NCBI GenBank assembly: GCA_038131695.1
Contig: JAYPQA010000031.1
Location: 11,434-75,433, forward strand
Reading direction: 5' to 3'
Length of the DNA: 64,000 bases
Source of the DNA: JADHLK01 sp038131695
Lineage (GTDB): Bacteria; Pseudomonadota; Alphaproteobacteria; Puniceispirillales; Puniceispirillaceae
The notes below the pieces were generated by a model. That model was given only the letters and a program-made list of their open reading frames with translations. It was not told the origin of the DNA and made no database searches. Below, one piece after another: positions 44,235-53,484 of this stretch; within the stretch, counting starts at the first letter, position 1; each line of letters begins with the position of its first letter. The translations under genes and the position numbers were made by a program.

Positions 44235-44801
44235 ATGCAAAGATCGGTTGTTTATCTGCTTGCAGCGGCCTTTTTGCTGGGTGGTTGTGAATCCCTTTTT
44301 GGTCTTTTTACCAAGCAGGAAGAGGCGGCCCGGGTGGCAGCTGTTGCCAGCGATGCTGAAAAAACGGTCATTATTAAAAAACCTGCGGCGAATGTGGTAA
44401 AATCTGCGCCGCCAGCGGCCAGACAGGCCGCCCGCCTCCAGCGCCAGCAGGAATTGCGTGATGAACAGGCTGTGGTCAGCCAGCCAAGTTATTTTGATTT
44501 TGATCAGGCAGAGCTGAATGCTGCGGCCAAGGCCCAGCTGGACAGGCTGGTCAGCTTCATGGACAGCTATCCGGCCGTGCGCATTGCCGTGGAAGGGCAT
44601 TGCGACCAGCGGGGCACCCGCGAATATAACCTGGCCCTTGGAGAGCGGCGGGCCAATGCGGTGCGCAATTATCTGGTCAGCAACGGGGTCAGTGCAGCGC
44701 GCATCCAGACAATTTCCTACGGCAAGGAACGTCCGGCAGCCTTTGGCACGGGCGAGGCCGTTTGGCGCCAGAACCGGCGTGCGGAGATTGTCATAAAATA
44801 G
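44235..44801 (+). CDS. pal: Peptidoglycan-associated lipoprotein Pal
   Basis: The 188-residue outer-membrane lipoprotein has a lipobox near residue 18 (VVYLLAAAFLLGGCES). After a variable linker comes an OmpA-like peptidoglycan-binding domain (about 85-188: SYFDFDQAELNAAAKAQL, VRIAVEGHCDQRGTREYNLALGERRANAVRNYL, ISYGKERPA). It binds the cell wall and the Tol system to keep the envelope together during division. tolQRAB is not in this window, so pal stands apart from the usual cluster. It follows tRNA-Pro by about 100 bp. Confidence 0.94.
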   Translation: MQRSVVYLLAAAFLLGGCESLFGLFTKQEEAARVAAVASDAEKTVIIKKPAANVVKSAPPAARQAARLQRQQELRDEQAVVSQPSYFDFDQAELNAAAKAQLDRLVSFMDSYPAVRIAVEGHCDQRGTREYNLALGERRANAVRNYLVSNGVSAARIQTISYGKERPAAFGTGEAVWRQNRRAEIVIK

Positions 44802-44894
44802 CGAAAAACCGGGCGATTTGACGCGGCGTTTTGGCGCCAAGCTGGCCACCATGTTTAGGCCGGATGAGGCCCGCAAGAGGAAGAAAAAGAACCC

Positions 44895-44992
44895 TGATTA
44901 GCCAGAGACCTGATTGCCAAAGACCGCCAAGAGACCGGGCCATCTGAAAGACTATTGACCGGGCCAGCTCAAGAGACCAAGAGACCGGGGCA
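44895..44992. repeat. Degenerate AGACC-rich repeats after pal
   Basis: Six or more AGACC units, including AAGAGACCGGGCCATC and AAGAGACCGGGGCATC, fill the gap between the convergent pal and LysE genes. No gene or clear terminator is seen. Confidence 0.6.
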
Positions 44993-44996
44993 TCCC

Positions 44997-45596
44997 CTAG
45001 CCGGTGATCAGCACCGGCAGCAGGCTGGCGGTCAGCAGGGCGGCCATGCTCAGGCTGAACAGCCGGTAATGGCGCGGGTCCGACAAAAAGCGCGCAATCA
45101 CTGTGCCGAACCAGGCCCAGGCAATGGTGGAGAGGAAGGTCATCACCATAAAGATAAAGACGATTATCGTCAGCCGCAGAACCATATTCTCGGCCCCGCT
45201 CATATAGGCGGTCATGGCACTGATCATAACCGAGACGCCCTTTGGGTTCATCCATTGAAAGGCGGCCGCGGCCCAGAAACCCAGCGGCCGCGCGGCCGGA
45301 TTGATATGCGCCGGTGCGGCGGTTGCTATTTTCCAGACAATATAGGCCAGAAAACAAAACGCCAGCACGCGGATCACCTCATAGAGCATCGGCAGGGCGG
45401 CGAACAAGCTGCCCAGACCGGCCCCGCCAGCAATGCACAAAGCCGTAAAGCCAACCGTAATGCCCAGAATATGCGGCCAGGTGCGGGCCAGCCCGAAATT
45501 GACCCCAGACGCCGCCAGCATCATATTGTTTGGCCCGGGCGTAAAGGCGGTGAACACGGCAAAGGCGGTCAGCGAGAGGAGGGTGGTCATATCCAT
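44997..45596 (-). CDS. LysE-family amino acid exporter
   Basis: The 199-residue inner-membrane protein of the LysE/RhtB family has six predicted helices. Landmarks are AFTPGPNNMMLAASGVNFGLARTWPHILGITVGF (the family GPxxxxV-type motif region), LAFCFLAYIVWKIA, and FQWMNPKGVSVMISAM. Members export amino acids such as lysine, threonine or homoserine; the substrate here is unknown. The start MDMTTLL (45596) is preferred to upstream codons in the same frame. Confidence 0.9.
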   Translation of the reverse strand: MDMTTLLSLTAFAVFTAFTPGPNNMMLAASGVNFGLARTWPHILGITVGFTALCIAGGAGLGSLFAALPMLYEVIRVLAFCFLAYIVWKIATAAPAHINPAARPLGFWAAAAFQWMNPKGVSVMISAMTAYMSGAENMVLRLTIIVFIFMVMTFLSTIAWAWFGTVIARFLSDPRHYRLFSLSMAALLTASLLPVLITG

Positions 45597-45692
45597 CTTT
45601 TTGCCTCTTTTAACAGTCGCAAGGCCGGTTCTAAATGGCCGGGCCAAAAGCCCCCCTTTTTGGCAAAAAATACTGGATAGTGACAAGCCGCT

Positions 45693-47562
45693 TTATTGCG
45701 GCTGGCCGATCAGAAGCTGCTGAACCAGACCCGGATTGAGCTCCAGCTTGAACCTTTCAGACAAATCAACGCTGAGCGCGGCCCCGATATCCTCAGCAAC
45801 CGGGGCGGACAGGTTGCGCGTGAACTGCTCTGCCAGATTGGCCACGCTCTCCGCATCGGCAGGTTCAATCTGGGTCAGCTGAACAGCATAGGCGGCTGGC
45901 CCGGCTTCTACCAGCGCGGCTTCCCCCTTGCCAAGATCAAAGGCGGTGCGGGCAATCAGCTGCGCATCAGGCGTCTCCAGCCCGGCCCCGCTGCGCTGGA
46001 ATTGCAGGCTGGCCGGCTGGCCTGCAAAGGCGCTCGCCCCCTGCTGGATAGCGGCTTCAGCTGACTGGCGGGCTTGCTTGACAGCCTCACCCAGCTGCCA
46101 GTCAAAGCGCACCCGGTCCCTGACCTCATCCAGCGTGCGGCTGCGCGCTGCAATATCGCGGCGCGGCTGGACAACGAAAAAACTATCCTCGCCGCTTTCC
46201 CCGATAACGCTGATTTCGTCAATATCCAGAGAGAAGGCCAATTCACGAAACGCACTGTCACTGGCCAGATCAGCCAGCGGGCCCGTGATCGCAGCCCCGT
46301 CAATATCGCGCCCGTCGCGATCCATTGCGTTCAGCTCTGAGAGGGTGAGGCCGGTGGTTCTGGCCGCCTCTTGCAAGGAGGCCCCGCTGGCCAGCGCATC
46401 TTCGAGCGCATTCACCCGGTCAACCAGAACGCCGTAAGCCTCTTCACCGCGCAGGGCTTCTTCAATCTCCCCGCGCACCTCTTCCAAAGACGGGGTTTTG
46501 CCCGGCATAATCTCATCCACAATGACCAGATGCCAGCCAAAGGCCGTCTGGGCCGGGCCGGCCAGCTGGCCCACCTGCGCAGCAAAAACCGTTTCCGCCA
46601 GCTCCCCATCCAGATCAGAGCGCGCCACGGTGCCAAGGCGCACATCATCTTCGGTCCAGTTCAGCAACTCTGCAGCCAGCTGGTTAAAGCCGGCCGGATC
46701 GCCCAGCCGGTCGCGGGCCGCCAGCGCGTCTTCCTCGCTATCAAAGACCATCTGGCGCACCGAGCGGGTTTCCGGCGTGCTGAATTCATCCAGCCTTGTA
46801 TCATAGGCCAGCTGCACATCTGATTCAGCCAGGCTGATATCTGCGGCAATATCCTCAGCTGTCAGCCAGATAAGGGAAAAATCACGCAGGGCTGCGGCCT
46901 CATAGACCGCGCTGTTTTCAGCAAAATAGCTCTCCAGCTGGGCAGCTGTCGGATCCTCTATCAGGGCAGGATTGACCGGAAAGGACAGAATCACCGCCTG
47001 CCGCTTTTCCAGCTGATAGGCGGCCAGCTCCCCGGCCAGCTGGGCAGAAAAACGCGCGCCCCCGGCAACCGAGGTCACCAGCTGGTCAGACAGCAAGGAG
47101 GCGTCCAGCCTTTTCAGCCAATCTGCCTCGCTGAGGCCGGAGCGGCCCAAAGCTGCCAGAAAGCGGCCTTCTGAGAAATTGCCCAGCTCATCTTGAAAAG
47201 AGGGCTCCTTGGCAATGAAATCGCGTTCCATCTCGCGGGTGGTAGCCAGCCCCAGCCGGTCAGCCTCTGCGGCCACCAGCGTGCGGCGGGCCAGCGCTCC
47301 CATCACCTCGCCCAGCAGGCCCAGCTGTATCGCCTGACCGACCGGGATAGAGGGGAAAATTGGTTCGCCGCACCAATTCAAATTCGGTTGCGGCCTCAGC
47401 TGCTGAGACCGAGCGCTCCCCCGCCTCTACCGCCTTGTCACCGCGCCCGAACAGGCCGGAGGTAATATCCCCGACGCCCCAGAGTGCGAAGCCGGCTGCC
47501 AGAAACAGCAAAAAGATTTTCATGATCGGCGATTTGGAGCCTTCCCTCATAGCCTGCAGCAT
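45693..47562 (-). CDS. ppiD: Peptidyl-prolyl isomerase PpiD/SurA-like (one indel)
   Basis: A membrane-anchored periplasmic folding factor of about 622 residues. It begins with a short cytoplasmic part and one anchor helix (MKIFLLFLAAGFALWGVG). A SurA-N-like chaperone region follows (TLVAAEADRLGLATTREMERDF, FLAALGRSGLSEADWLKRL), then a parvulin-type domain (about 235-330, with GTVARSDLDGELAETVF, GWHLVIVDEIMPGKTPSLEEV) and a second degenerate one. The N-terminal 60 residues are in another frame; removing one C from the run at 47352-47355 joins RTNFP to SIPVGQAIQLGLLG. It is divergent from tpiA, as in other alphaproteobacteria. Confidence 0.9.
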
Positions 47563-47640
47563 TGTTCTGTCTTTCCCTGTCTATCCTCTGGGTTTATCCT
47601 CTGGCTGTCTCGCCGCGTTTCCGTATTTTAAGTCAGCTGA

Positions 47641-47669
47641 TTGCACTGTCTGCCAGCCGCCACTATAAA
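47641..47669 (+). promoter_or_regulatory. Likely tpiA promoter
   Basis: TTGCAC (47641-47646), a 17-bp spacer and TATAAA (47664-47669). The predicted leader is about 125 nt. Confidence 0.62.
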
Positions 47670-47802
47670 GAAGGGCAGGGGGCCGGGGCAATCCTTAAAT
47701 CAGGGCAAAGCCTGCTGATCTGTGAAAAAACCGGCCCGCAGAAGGGCTGGCCAGTTTCTAACGGGCCAAATGATTGGATTCCAGCCAGGGGGAAGGGCGC
47801 AG

Positions 47803-48571
47803 ATGATTATCGCGGGAAATTGGAAAATGAACCAGACACGGGTGGAGATTGCTGGTTTTTGTGCAGCCATCAAGGCTGCTGGCCGGCCGCTGGACGGGGC
47901 GTGCCGCATGGTGCTGTTTCCCGCCTTTGTGCATCTGGCTGATCTGGCAGACCAGCTCTCCGGCCAGCCTGTCAGCTGGGGCGGCCAGACCTGCCATGCG
48001 GCTGAAAAAGGCGCCCATACCGGCGATATTAGCGCGGCGATGCTGGCTGATATGGGCTCTTCATGGTTGCTGCTGGGCCATTCCGAGCGGCGGGTCGATC
48101 ATGGGGAAACAGATGCGGCTGTCGCGGCGAGTCTGGCAGCTGGCCGGGCAGCGGGTCTGAATATCATGCTCTGTGTCGGTGAAAGCCGGGCTGAGCGCGA
48201 AGCCGGTAAGGCAGAACAGGTGGTGCGCGCCCAGCTGGCTGGTTCTCTGGCAGGGTCTTTGGCGGGCAGCAGCGGCTGGCAGGCCGGGCAGCTGGCCATC
48301 GCCTATGAGCCGGTCTGGGCGATTGGCACCGGGCTGGTCCCGCAGCTGTCTGATATAGAGGCGATGCACAGCCTGATCGCGGCTGAGGCGGGCCAGCTGA
48401 CCGGGCTGGCCGATCTGCCGGTGTTGTATGGCGGCTCAGTTAATCCGGGAATGCAGCCGATATTTGCAGCTGGCCCCGGTTGGGGGCCCTGGTGGGCGGG
48501 CGTCGCTCAAGGCTGATGATTTTCTGGCCATTTTTGATGCCGGTTTGGCAGTTTGTGAGGCCAAGGGCTGA
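47803..48571 (+). CDS. tpiA: Triose-phosphate isomerase (3' indels)
   Basis: The glycolytic enzyme, about 255 residues, interconverts dihydroxyacetone phosphate and glyceraldehyde-3-phosphate. Landmarks are MIIAGNWKMN (catalytic Lys), WLLLGHSERR (catalytic His) and AIAYEPVWAIGTG (catalytic Glu), then VLYGGSVNPG. Near 48470-48500 one or two base errors in G/C runs shift the frame; the true end is ASLKADDFLAIFDAGLAV with a stop at 48571. A four-residue repeat SLAG-SLAG (12-bp period) sits in a surface loop. The ATG at 47803 is set by the conserved N-terminus. Confidence 0.94.
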
Positions 48572-48579
48572 TTTTGGAC

Positions 48580-48609
48580 TTGTCCTGATGGGATGAAATC
48601 AGCTACAAC
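48580..48609 (+). promoter_or_regulatory. Possible secG promoter
   Basis: TTGTCC (48580-48585), an 18-bp spacer and TACAAC (48604-48609), 31 bp before secG. Confidence 0.35.
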
Positions 48610-48640
48610 AAGCCCGTTCTGTGAGAGGTGTAAGGAACTG

Positions 48641-48952
48641 ATGATTACCTTGTTACTGACAATCCATATTCTCGTTGCGGTGGCTTTGGTCGGCACCGTG
48701 CTGGTGCAGCGCAATGAGGGGGGCGGCCTTGGCATCGGCGGGCCATCTGGCGGCGGCGGCTTTATGACCGCGCGCGGCACCGCCAATCTGCTGACCCGCG
48801 CAACGGCGGTTCTGGCGGCCTGTTTTTTTGCCACTTCCATAGGTTTGGCGATTCTTGCCGGGGTGCAAACCAAGCCGACCTCAATCGTTGATGAAGTTAT
48901 CAACAGCACACCTGCCGCCCCGACCGGGCCGGCTGTGCCGACTGACCGCTAA
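48641..48952 (+). CDS. secG: Preprotein translocase subunit SecG
   Basis: The 103-residue inner-membrane protein assists SecYEG translocation. It has two helices (ITLLLTIHILVAVALVGTVLVQ; ATAVLAACFFATSIGLAILAG) around the conserved loop RNEGGGLGIGGPSGGGGF. A short Pro/Thr tail follows. The start MITLLLT (48641) is supported by GAGAGGTGTAAGGA upstream. It lies between tpiA and pyrG, the classical order. Confidence 0.94.
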   Translation: MITLLLTIHILVAVALVGTVLVQRNEGGGLGIGGPSGGGGFMTARGTANLLTRATAVLAACFFATSIGLAILAGVQTKPTSIVDEVINSTPAAPTGPAVPTDR

Positions 48953-49009
48953 TCCCGGGGTGATGATGCAGCACGAACGCACCGCCATCTTCAATCAGGG
49001 ATGGCGCCC

Positions 49010-50641
49010 ATGACCCGTTTTATCTTCATAACCGGCGGCGTGGTGTCCTCGCTTGGCAAGGGGCTGGCCTCGGCGGCGCTCGGCACGCTGCTTCAGGCGC
49101 GCGGCTTCAAGGTGCGGCTGCGCAAGCTGGATCCCTATCTGAATGTCGATCCCGGCACCATGTCACCAACCCAGCATGGAGAGGTGTTCGTAACCGATGA
49201 CGGGGCCGAAACAGACCTCGATTTGGGCCATTATGAACGCTTTACCGGCGTGCATACCCGCCGCACGGACAATGTGACCACGGGCCGGATTTATTCTGAT
49301 GTGCTGGCCAAGGAGCGGCGCGGCGATTATCTGGGCGCAACGATACAGGTCATTCCCCATGTGACAGACGCGATCAAGCAATTTGTGCTGGCCGATCTGG
49401 AGGATGAGGATTTTGTCCTGTGCGAGATTGGCGGCACGGTTGGCGATATAGAAAGCCTGCCTTTTCTGGAAGCTATCCGCCAGCTGGGCAATGAGCTGGG
49501 GCGCAGCCAATCCTGTTTCATGCACGTCACGCTGCTGCCCTTTATCAGCGCGGCCGGAGAGCTGAAAACCAAGCCGACCCAGCATTCGGTCAAGGAGCTG
49601 CAATCGGTGGGGATTCAGCCGGATATCCTGCTGTGCCGCACCGAACAGCCGCTGCCGGATGAGCAGCGCGCCAAAATCGGCCTGTTCTGCAATGTGCGGC
49701 CTGAGGCGGTGATTGTCGGAGAGGATGCCCGCTCGATTTATGAGGTGCCGCTGGCCTATCATGCACAGGGGCTGGACCGGGAAATCTGCCGCCATTTTGA
49801 CTTGCCAGACCAGCAGCCGGATCTGTCTGGCTGGCAGGATATTGTCGGCGCGGTGCTGCGCCCGGATGATGAGGTGACCATCGGTATTGTCGGGAAATAC
49901 ACCTCCTTGCAGGATTCCTACAAATCATTGGGTGAGGCGCTTACCCATGGCGGGATTGCCAACCGGCTGAAGGTTAATCTGCGCTGGATCGATTCAGAAT
50001 TGCTGGAACAGGGTGAGGCCCAGCTGCTGCATCATCTGGGCGAATTATCCGGCATTCTGGTGCCGGGCGGTTTTGGCCAGCGCGGCTCAGAGGGCAAGAT
50101 ACGCGCTATCCGCTTTGCACGAGAGAAAAAAGTCCCCTGGCTGGGTATCTGTTTTGGGATGCAGATGGCGGTGCTGGAAACGGCGCGCAATCTGGCTGGG
50201 CTGGAAAGCGCCAATTCCAGTGAATTCGGCCCCGATGGAGAGCCGCTGGTCGGGCTGATGACCGAATGGGTTAGCGGCAATGACCGGCAAAAGAGGCAGG
50301 CCGGGGATGATCTGGGCGGCACGATGCGCCTGGGCGGCTATGAATGTGATCTGGCCAAGGGCAGCCTGGCTGGACAGATTTACGGCACAGACCGGATTAC
50401 CGAGCGTCATCGCCATCGCTATGAGGTCAATATCGCCTATGCCGACCAGCTGGCAGAGGCCGGGCTGGTGATCAGCGGCTTGTCGCCGGATGGCCGCCTG
50501 CCGGAAATTGTTGAGCGGCCGGATCACCCCTTCTTTATCGGCGTGCAGTTTCATCCTGAATTGCGCTCCAAGCCGTTTGATCCGCATCCGCTTTTTACCG
50601 GCTTTGTCAGGGCCGCCCTGGACAAGTCGCGGCTGGTCTAG
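49010..50641 (+). CDS. pyrG: CTP synthase
   Basis: The 543-residue glutamine-dependent enzyme makes CTP from UTP. The N-terminal synthetase domain shows FITGGVVSSLGKGLASAALG, KLDPYLNVDPGTMSPTQHGEV and CEIGGTVGDIESLPFLEAIRQ. The C-terminal class I amidotransferase domain shows the nucleophile in PWLGICFGMQMAV and the His/Glu pair in FIGVQFHPELRSKP. ATG 49010 (MTRFIFIT) fits the family better than ATG 49001. Confidence 0.97.
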   Translation: MTRFIFITGGVVSSLGKGLASAALGTLLQARGFKVRLRKLDPYLNVDPGTMSPTQHGEVFVTDDGAETDLDLGHYERFTGVHTRRTDNVTTGRIYSDVLAKERRGDYLGATIQVIPHVTDAIKQFVLADLEDEDFVLCEIGGTVGDIESLPFLEAIRQLGNELGRSQSCFMHVTLLPFISAAGELKTKPTQHSVKELQSVGIQPDILLCRTEQPLPDEQRAKIGLFCNVRPEAVIVGEDARSIYEVPLAYHAQGLDREICRHFDLPDQQPDLSGWQDIVGAVLRPDDEVTIGIVGKYTSLQDSYKSLGEALTHGGIANRLKVNLRWIDSELLEQGEAQLLHHLGELSGILVPGGFGQRGSEGKIRAIRFAREKKVPWLGICFGMQMAVLETARNLAGLESANSSEFGPDGEPLVGLMTEWVSGNDRQKRQAGDDLGGTMRLGGYECDLAKGSLAGQIYGTDRITERHRHRYEVNIAYADQLAEAGLVISGLSPDGRLPEIVERPDHPFFIGVQFHPELRSKPFDPHPLFTGFVRAALDKSRLV

Positions 50642-50662
50642 GCTTTTTGGGGAGAAGCACGC

Positions 50663-51484
50663 ATGACAGTTGAAATCGGCAATTTGCAGATTGGCGGCAC
50701 TGCGCCGCTTTGCCTGATCGCAGGCCCGTGCCAGATTGAGGGGCGCGATCATGCCCTGCATCATGCTGAGGCACTGGCCAAGGCCGCAGCCGCGGCCGGG
50801 ATGGGCTTTATCTACAAATCCTCCTTTGACAAGGCGAACCGGACTTCTGCCAATGCGGCCCGCGGGGTAGGGCTGGAAGAGGGGATAGAGATTCTGGGGG
50901 CGGTGCGCGATGCGCTGGGCTGTCCGGTGCTGACGGATGTGCATTTGCCCGAACAATGCGCGCCGGTCGCTGAACAGGTGGATGTCTTGCAGATACCGGC
51001 TTTCCTGTGTCGCCAGACAGACCTTTTGGTTGCTGCTGCCCGCACCAGGGCGGTGGTCAATATCAAAAAGGGCCAGTTTCTGGCTCCGTGGGATATGCAA
51101 TTCGTTGCAGACAAGGTGGTTTCGGCTGGCAATGATCGCCTGCTTTTGACCGAACGGGGCACCAGCTTTGGCTATAATACGCTGGTCTCGGATTTCCGCA
51201 GCCTGCCGCAAATGGCTGGCTTCGGCTATCCGGTGATTTTTGATGCGACCCATTCGGTGCAGCAGCCCGGCGGGCTGGGCGGGGCCTCTGGCGGGCAACG
51301 CGAATTTGTGCCGGTTCTGGCCCGTGCGGCGGTTGCGGTCGGGGTGGCGGGGCTGTTTATGGAAAGCCATGCTGACCCGGACAATGCGCCGTCTGACGGG
51401 CCGAATATGATTGCGCTGGCAGATATGCCGGCCTTGCTGGGCCAGCTGGCCCGGCTGGATGAGGCCGCCCGCGCCAACCGCTAG
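50663..51484 (+). CDS. kdsA: KDO-8-phosphate synthase
   Basis: The 273-residue enzyme joins phosphoenolpyruvate and arabinose-5-phosphate to make KDO-8-P for lipopolysaccharide, which indicates an outer membrane with a KDO core. Landmarks are LIAGPCQIEGRDHALHHAEAL, YKSSFDKANRTSANAARG, LTDVHLPEQCAPV, QIPAFLCRQTDLLVAAA and DATHSVQQPGG. Located between pyrG and eno. Confidence 0.96.
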   Translation: MTVEIGNLQIGGTAPLCLIAGPCQIEGRDHALHHAEALAKAAAAAGMGFIYKSSFDKANRTSANAARGVGLEEGIEILGAVRDALGCPVLTDVHLPEQCAPVAEQVDVLQIPAFLCRQTDLLVAAARTRAVVNIKKGQFLAPWDMQFVADKVVSAGNDRLLLTERGTSFGYNTLVSDFRSLPQMAGFGYPVIFDATHSVQQPGGLGGASGGQREFVPVLARAAVAVGVAGLFMESHADPDNAPSDGPNMIALADMPALLGQLARLDEAARANR

Positions 51485-51520
51485 CCTGACCTGATAAATT
51501 GCAAAGCTGAGGAAAGACAG

Positions 51521-52797
51521 ATGTCTGATATTCTGGAAATCTATGCCCGCTCCATTCTGGATTCGCGGGGTCATCCGACTGTTGAGGTGGATGTTTTGCT
51601 CGCCGATGGCGGCTTTGGCCGGCCGCGGTGCCGTCCGGGGCCTCGACCGGAGCCTATGAGGCGATAGAGCTGCGCGATGGCGACCACTCGCGCTATGGCG
51701 GTAAATCCGTGGACAAGGCGGTCAGCCATGTGAATGGAGAGATACGCGAGGCCCTTATCGGGGCAGATGGCTATGATCAGGCCGGGCTGGATGCGGCGCT
51801 GAATGCGCTGGATGGCACGCCGAACAATGCCCGGCTGGGCGCCAATGCGATTTTGGGTGTGTCGCTGGCGAGCGCACGGGCAGCGGCTGAATCAGCCGGT
51901 CTGCCCTTGTGGAAATATCTGGGCGGGGCAGCGGCTGGAGAGCTGCCAACCCCGATGATGAATATCCTGAATGGCGGGGCGCACGCGGATAATGCGCTCG
52001 ATATTCAGGAATGTATGGTGATGCCGGTCGGGGCGCAGAGCTTTTCCGAGGGGCTGCGCATGGGGGCTGAGATTTTCCACCGGCTGAAAGCCGGGCTGGC
52101 TGAGGCGGGTCTGTCCACCGCGGTTGGGGATGAGGGCGGCTTTGCCCCGGCCCTGGGCAGTCTGGATGAGGCGCTGGGCCATATCGCAAAAGCGGTTGAG
52201 GCGGCAGGCTACCGGCTGGGTGAGGATGTCCGGATTGCGCTGGATGCGGCGGCAACGGAGTTCTTTTCGGAAGGCCGCTATCATCTGGCCGGAGAGGGGC
52301 GGGAGCTGTCCTCTGATGAGATGCAGGATATGTGGCAGCAGGTCTGTGCCAAATGGCCGGTCTGCTCACTGGAAGACCCGCTTGATGAGGATGATTGGGC
52401 CGGCTTTGCCGGGCTCACCCGCATGGTAGGCAGCCAGGTTCAGATTGTCGGTGATGATCTGTTTGTGACCAACCCGCAGCGGCTGGCGCGCGGCATAGCA
52501 GAACAGGCTGGCAATGGCCTGCTGGTCAAGGTGAACCAAATAGGCACCCTGACCGAAACGCTGCAGGCTGTGGAAATGGCAAAAAAGGCAGGGTTCGGGG
52601 TGATTATCTCGCACCGGTCCGGCGAGACAGAAGACAGTTTCATTGCCGATCTGGCGGTCGCGACCAATGCAGGCCAGATCAAGACTGGTGCGCTGTCCCG
52701 CTCCGACCGGCTGGCCAAATATAACCAGCTGCTGCGCATTGAAGAAGAGCTGGGCAATCAGGCCAGCTATGCCGGGGGCAGCTTCCTGCGGGGCTGA
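51521..52797 (+). CDS. eno: Enolase (one indel)
   Basis: The glycolytic enzyme, about 425 residues, makes phosphoenolpyruvate from 2-phosphoglycerate. The N-terminus MSDILEIYARSILDSRGHPTVEV and the rest (VPSGASTGAYEAIELRD, GANAILGVSLASA, MNILNGGAHADN, VGDEGGFAP, SLEDPLDEDDW, QIVGDDLFVTNP, VKVNQIGTLTET, SHRSGETED) lie in two frames. They are joined by adding one base to the G/C run at about 51620. Magnesium and catalytic residues in these motifs are intact. Confidence 0.95.
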
Positions 52798-52867
52798 ACG
52801 GGCGGATATCTGCAAGCGCTGGCCCGGCAGCCGGGCAGGGCCCGGGTATTTTACCGAAAACTTCAAT

Positions 52868-52919
52868 GAATCCGGCGATTCGCTTTTTGCTTGACGCGCG
52901 GAATCAATCTGTGATTCAT
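52868..52919 (+). promoter_or_regulatory. ftsB upstream region with four GANTC sites and a -35-like TTGACG
   Basis: GANTC sites lie at 52868-52872, 52877-52881, 52901-52905 and 52913-52917, arranged as two inverted pairs (GAATC-N4-GATTC and GAATCA-N5-TGATTC). TTGACG (52891-52896) sits between the pairs, and a weak ATTCAT lies 17 bp after it. GANTC is the target of the alphaproteobacterial CcrM methyltransferase. Confidence 0.5.
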
Positions 52920-52956
52920 TGGGGTTAAGTGATAAGGGCAACCGCTTGGAGTGGTG

Positions 52957-53277
52957 ATGTTCCAAAATCTTCGCAAACCTCTGACACTGGCAGGCAGCTT
53001 CCTGTTGATTGGCACCTTGCTTGCCTTTTTCGGCTTTCATACGGTTGCCGGAGAGCGTGGTTTGCTGGCCCGCGATCATCTGGATCGCGAAATCCTGCTG
53101 GCGACCGAACAGCTGGCCCTTTTGCAAAAGCAGAATGCGTTTCTGGAACGCCGCATTGCGCTCTTGTCAGCTGGCACGGTGGATGCCGATATGCTGGCCG
53201 AACGGGCGCGCGCCGAGCTGGGCCTCTACAGCCCGCGTGATGTCATTATTTCAATCGACATGACAGATTTGAAATAA
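52957..53277 (+). CDS. ftsB: Septum formation initiator FtsB/DivIC-like
   Basis: A 106-residue bitopic protein with one membrane helix (about 10-30: LTLAGSFLLIGTLLAFFGFH). It is followed by a periplasmic coiled coil (EILLATEQLALLQKQNAFLERRIALL) and the family motif ERARAELGLYSPRDVIIS. It works with FtsL and FtsQ at the division septum. I chose ATG 52957; two GTG codons lie just upstream. It sits between eno and pdhA, the standard alphaproteobacterial position. Four GANTC sites precede it. Confidence 0.92.
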   Translation: MFQNLRKPLTLAGSFLLIGTLLAFFGFHTVAGERGLLARDHLDREILLATEQLALLQKQNAFLERRIALLSAGTVDADMLAERARAELGLYSPRDVIISIDMTDLK

Positions 53278-53484
53278 TCCAACAGAAGCAACTTAACCAT
53301 AAAATGGTATAAAGTTAATTTTCTATTATAAAACAATAATATAAAATACTTGAAAAAAATTCAAAATAGGCAAGTCTGGGAGGTGCCTGAACCGTCCGCC
53401 TGTCTTGTGAAGGGCCATGGCGGCCAGGTTCTGATCGGGGAAAACCAAAACTGGTTAAAATTAGGCAAAAAAAGGGGAAAGATA
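53278..53484 (+). promoter_or_regulatory. AT-rich leader of the pdh operon with two dyads
   Basis: This gap contains the dyads ACCAT-AAA-ATGGT (53296-53308) and TTGAA-N5-TTCAA (53350-53364) with several TATAAA-like -10 candidates. The pdh promoter is expected here. No gene is evident. Confidence 0.45.
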
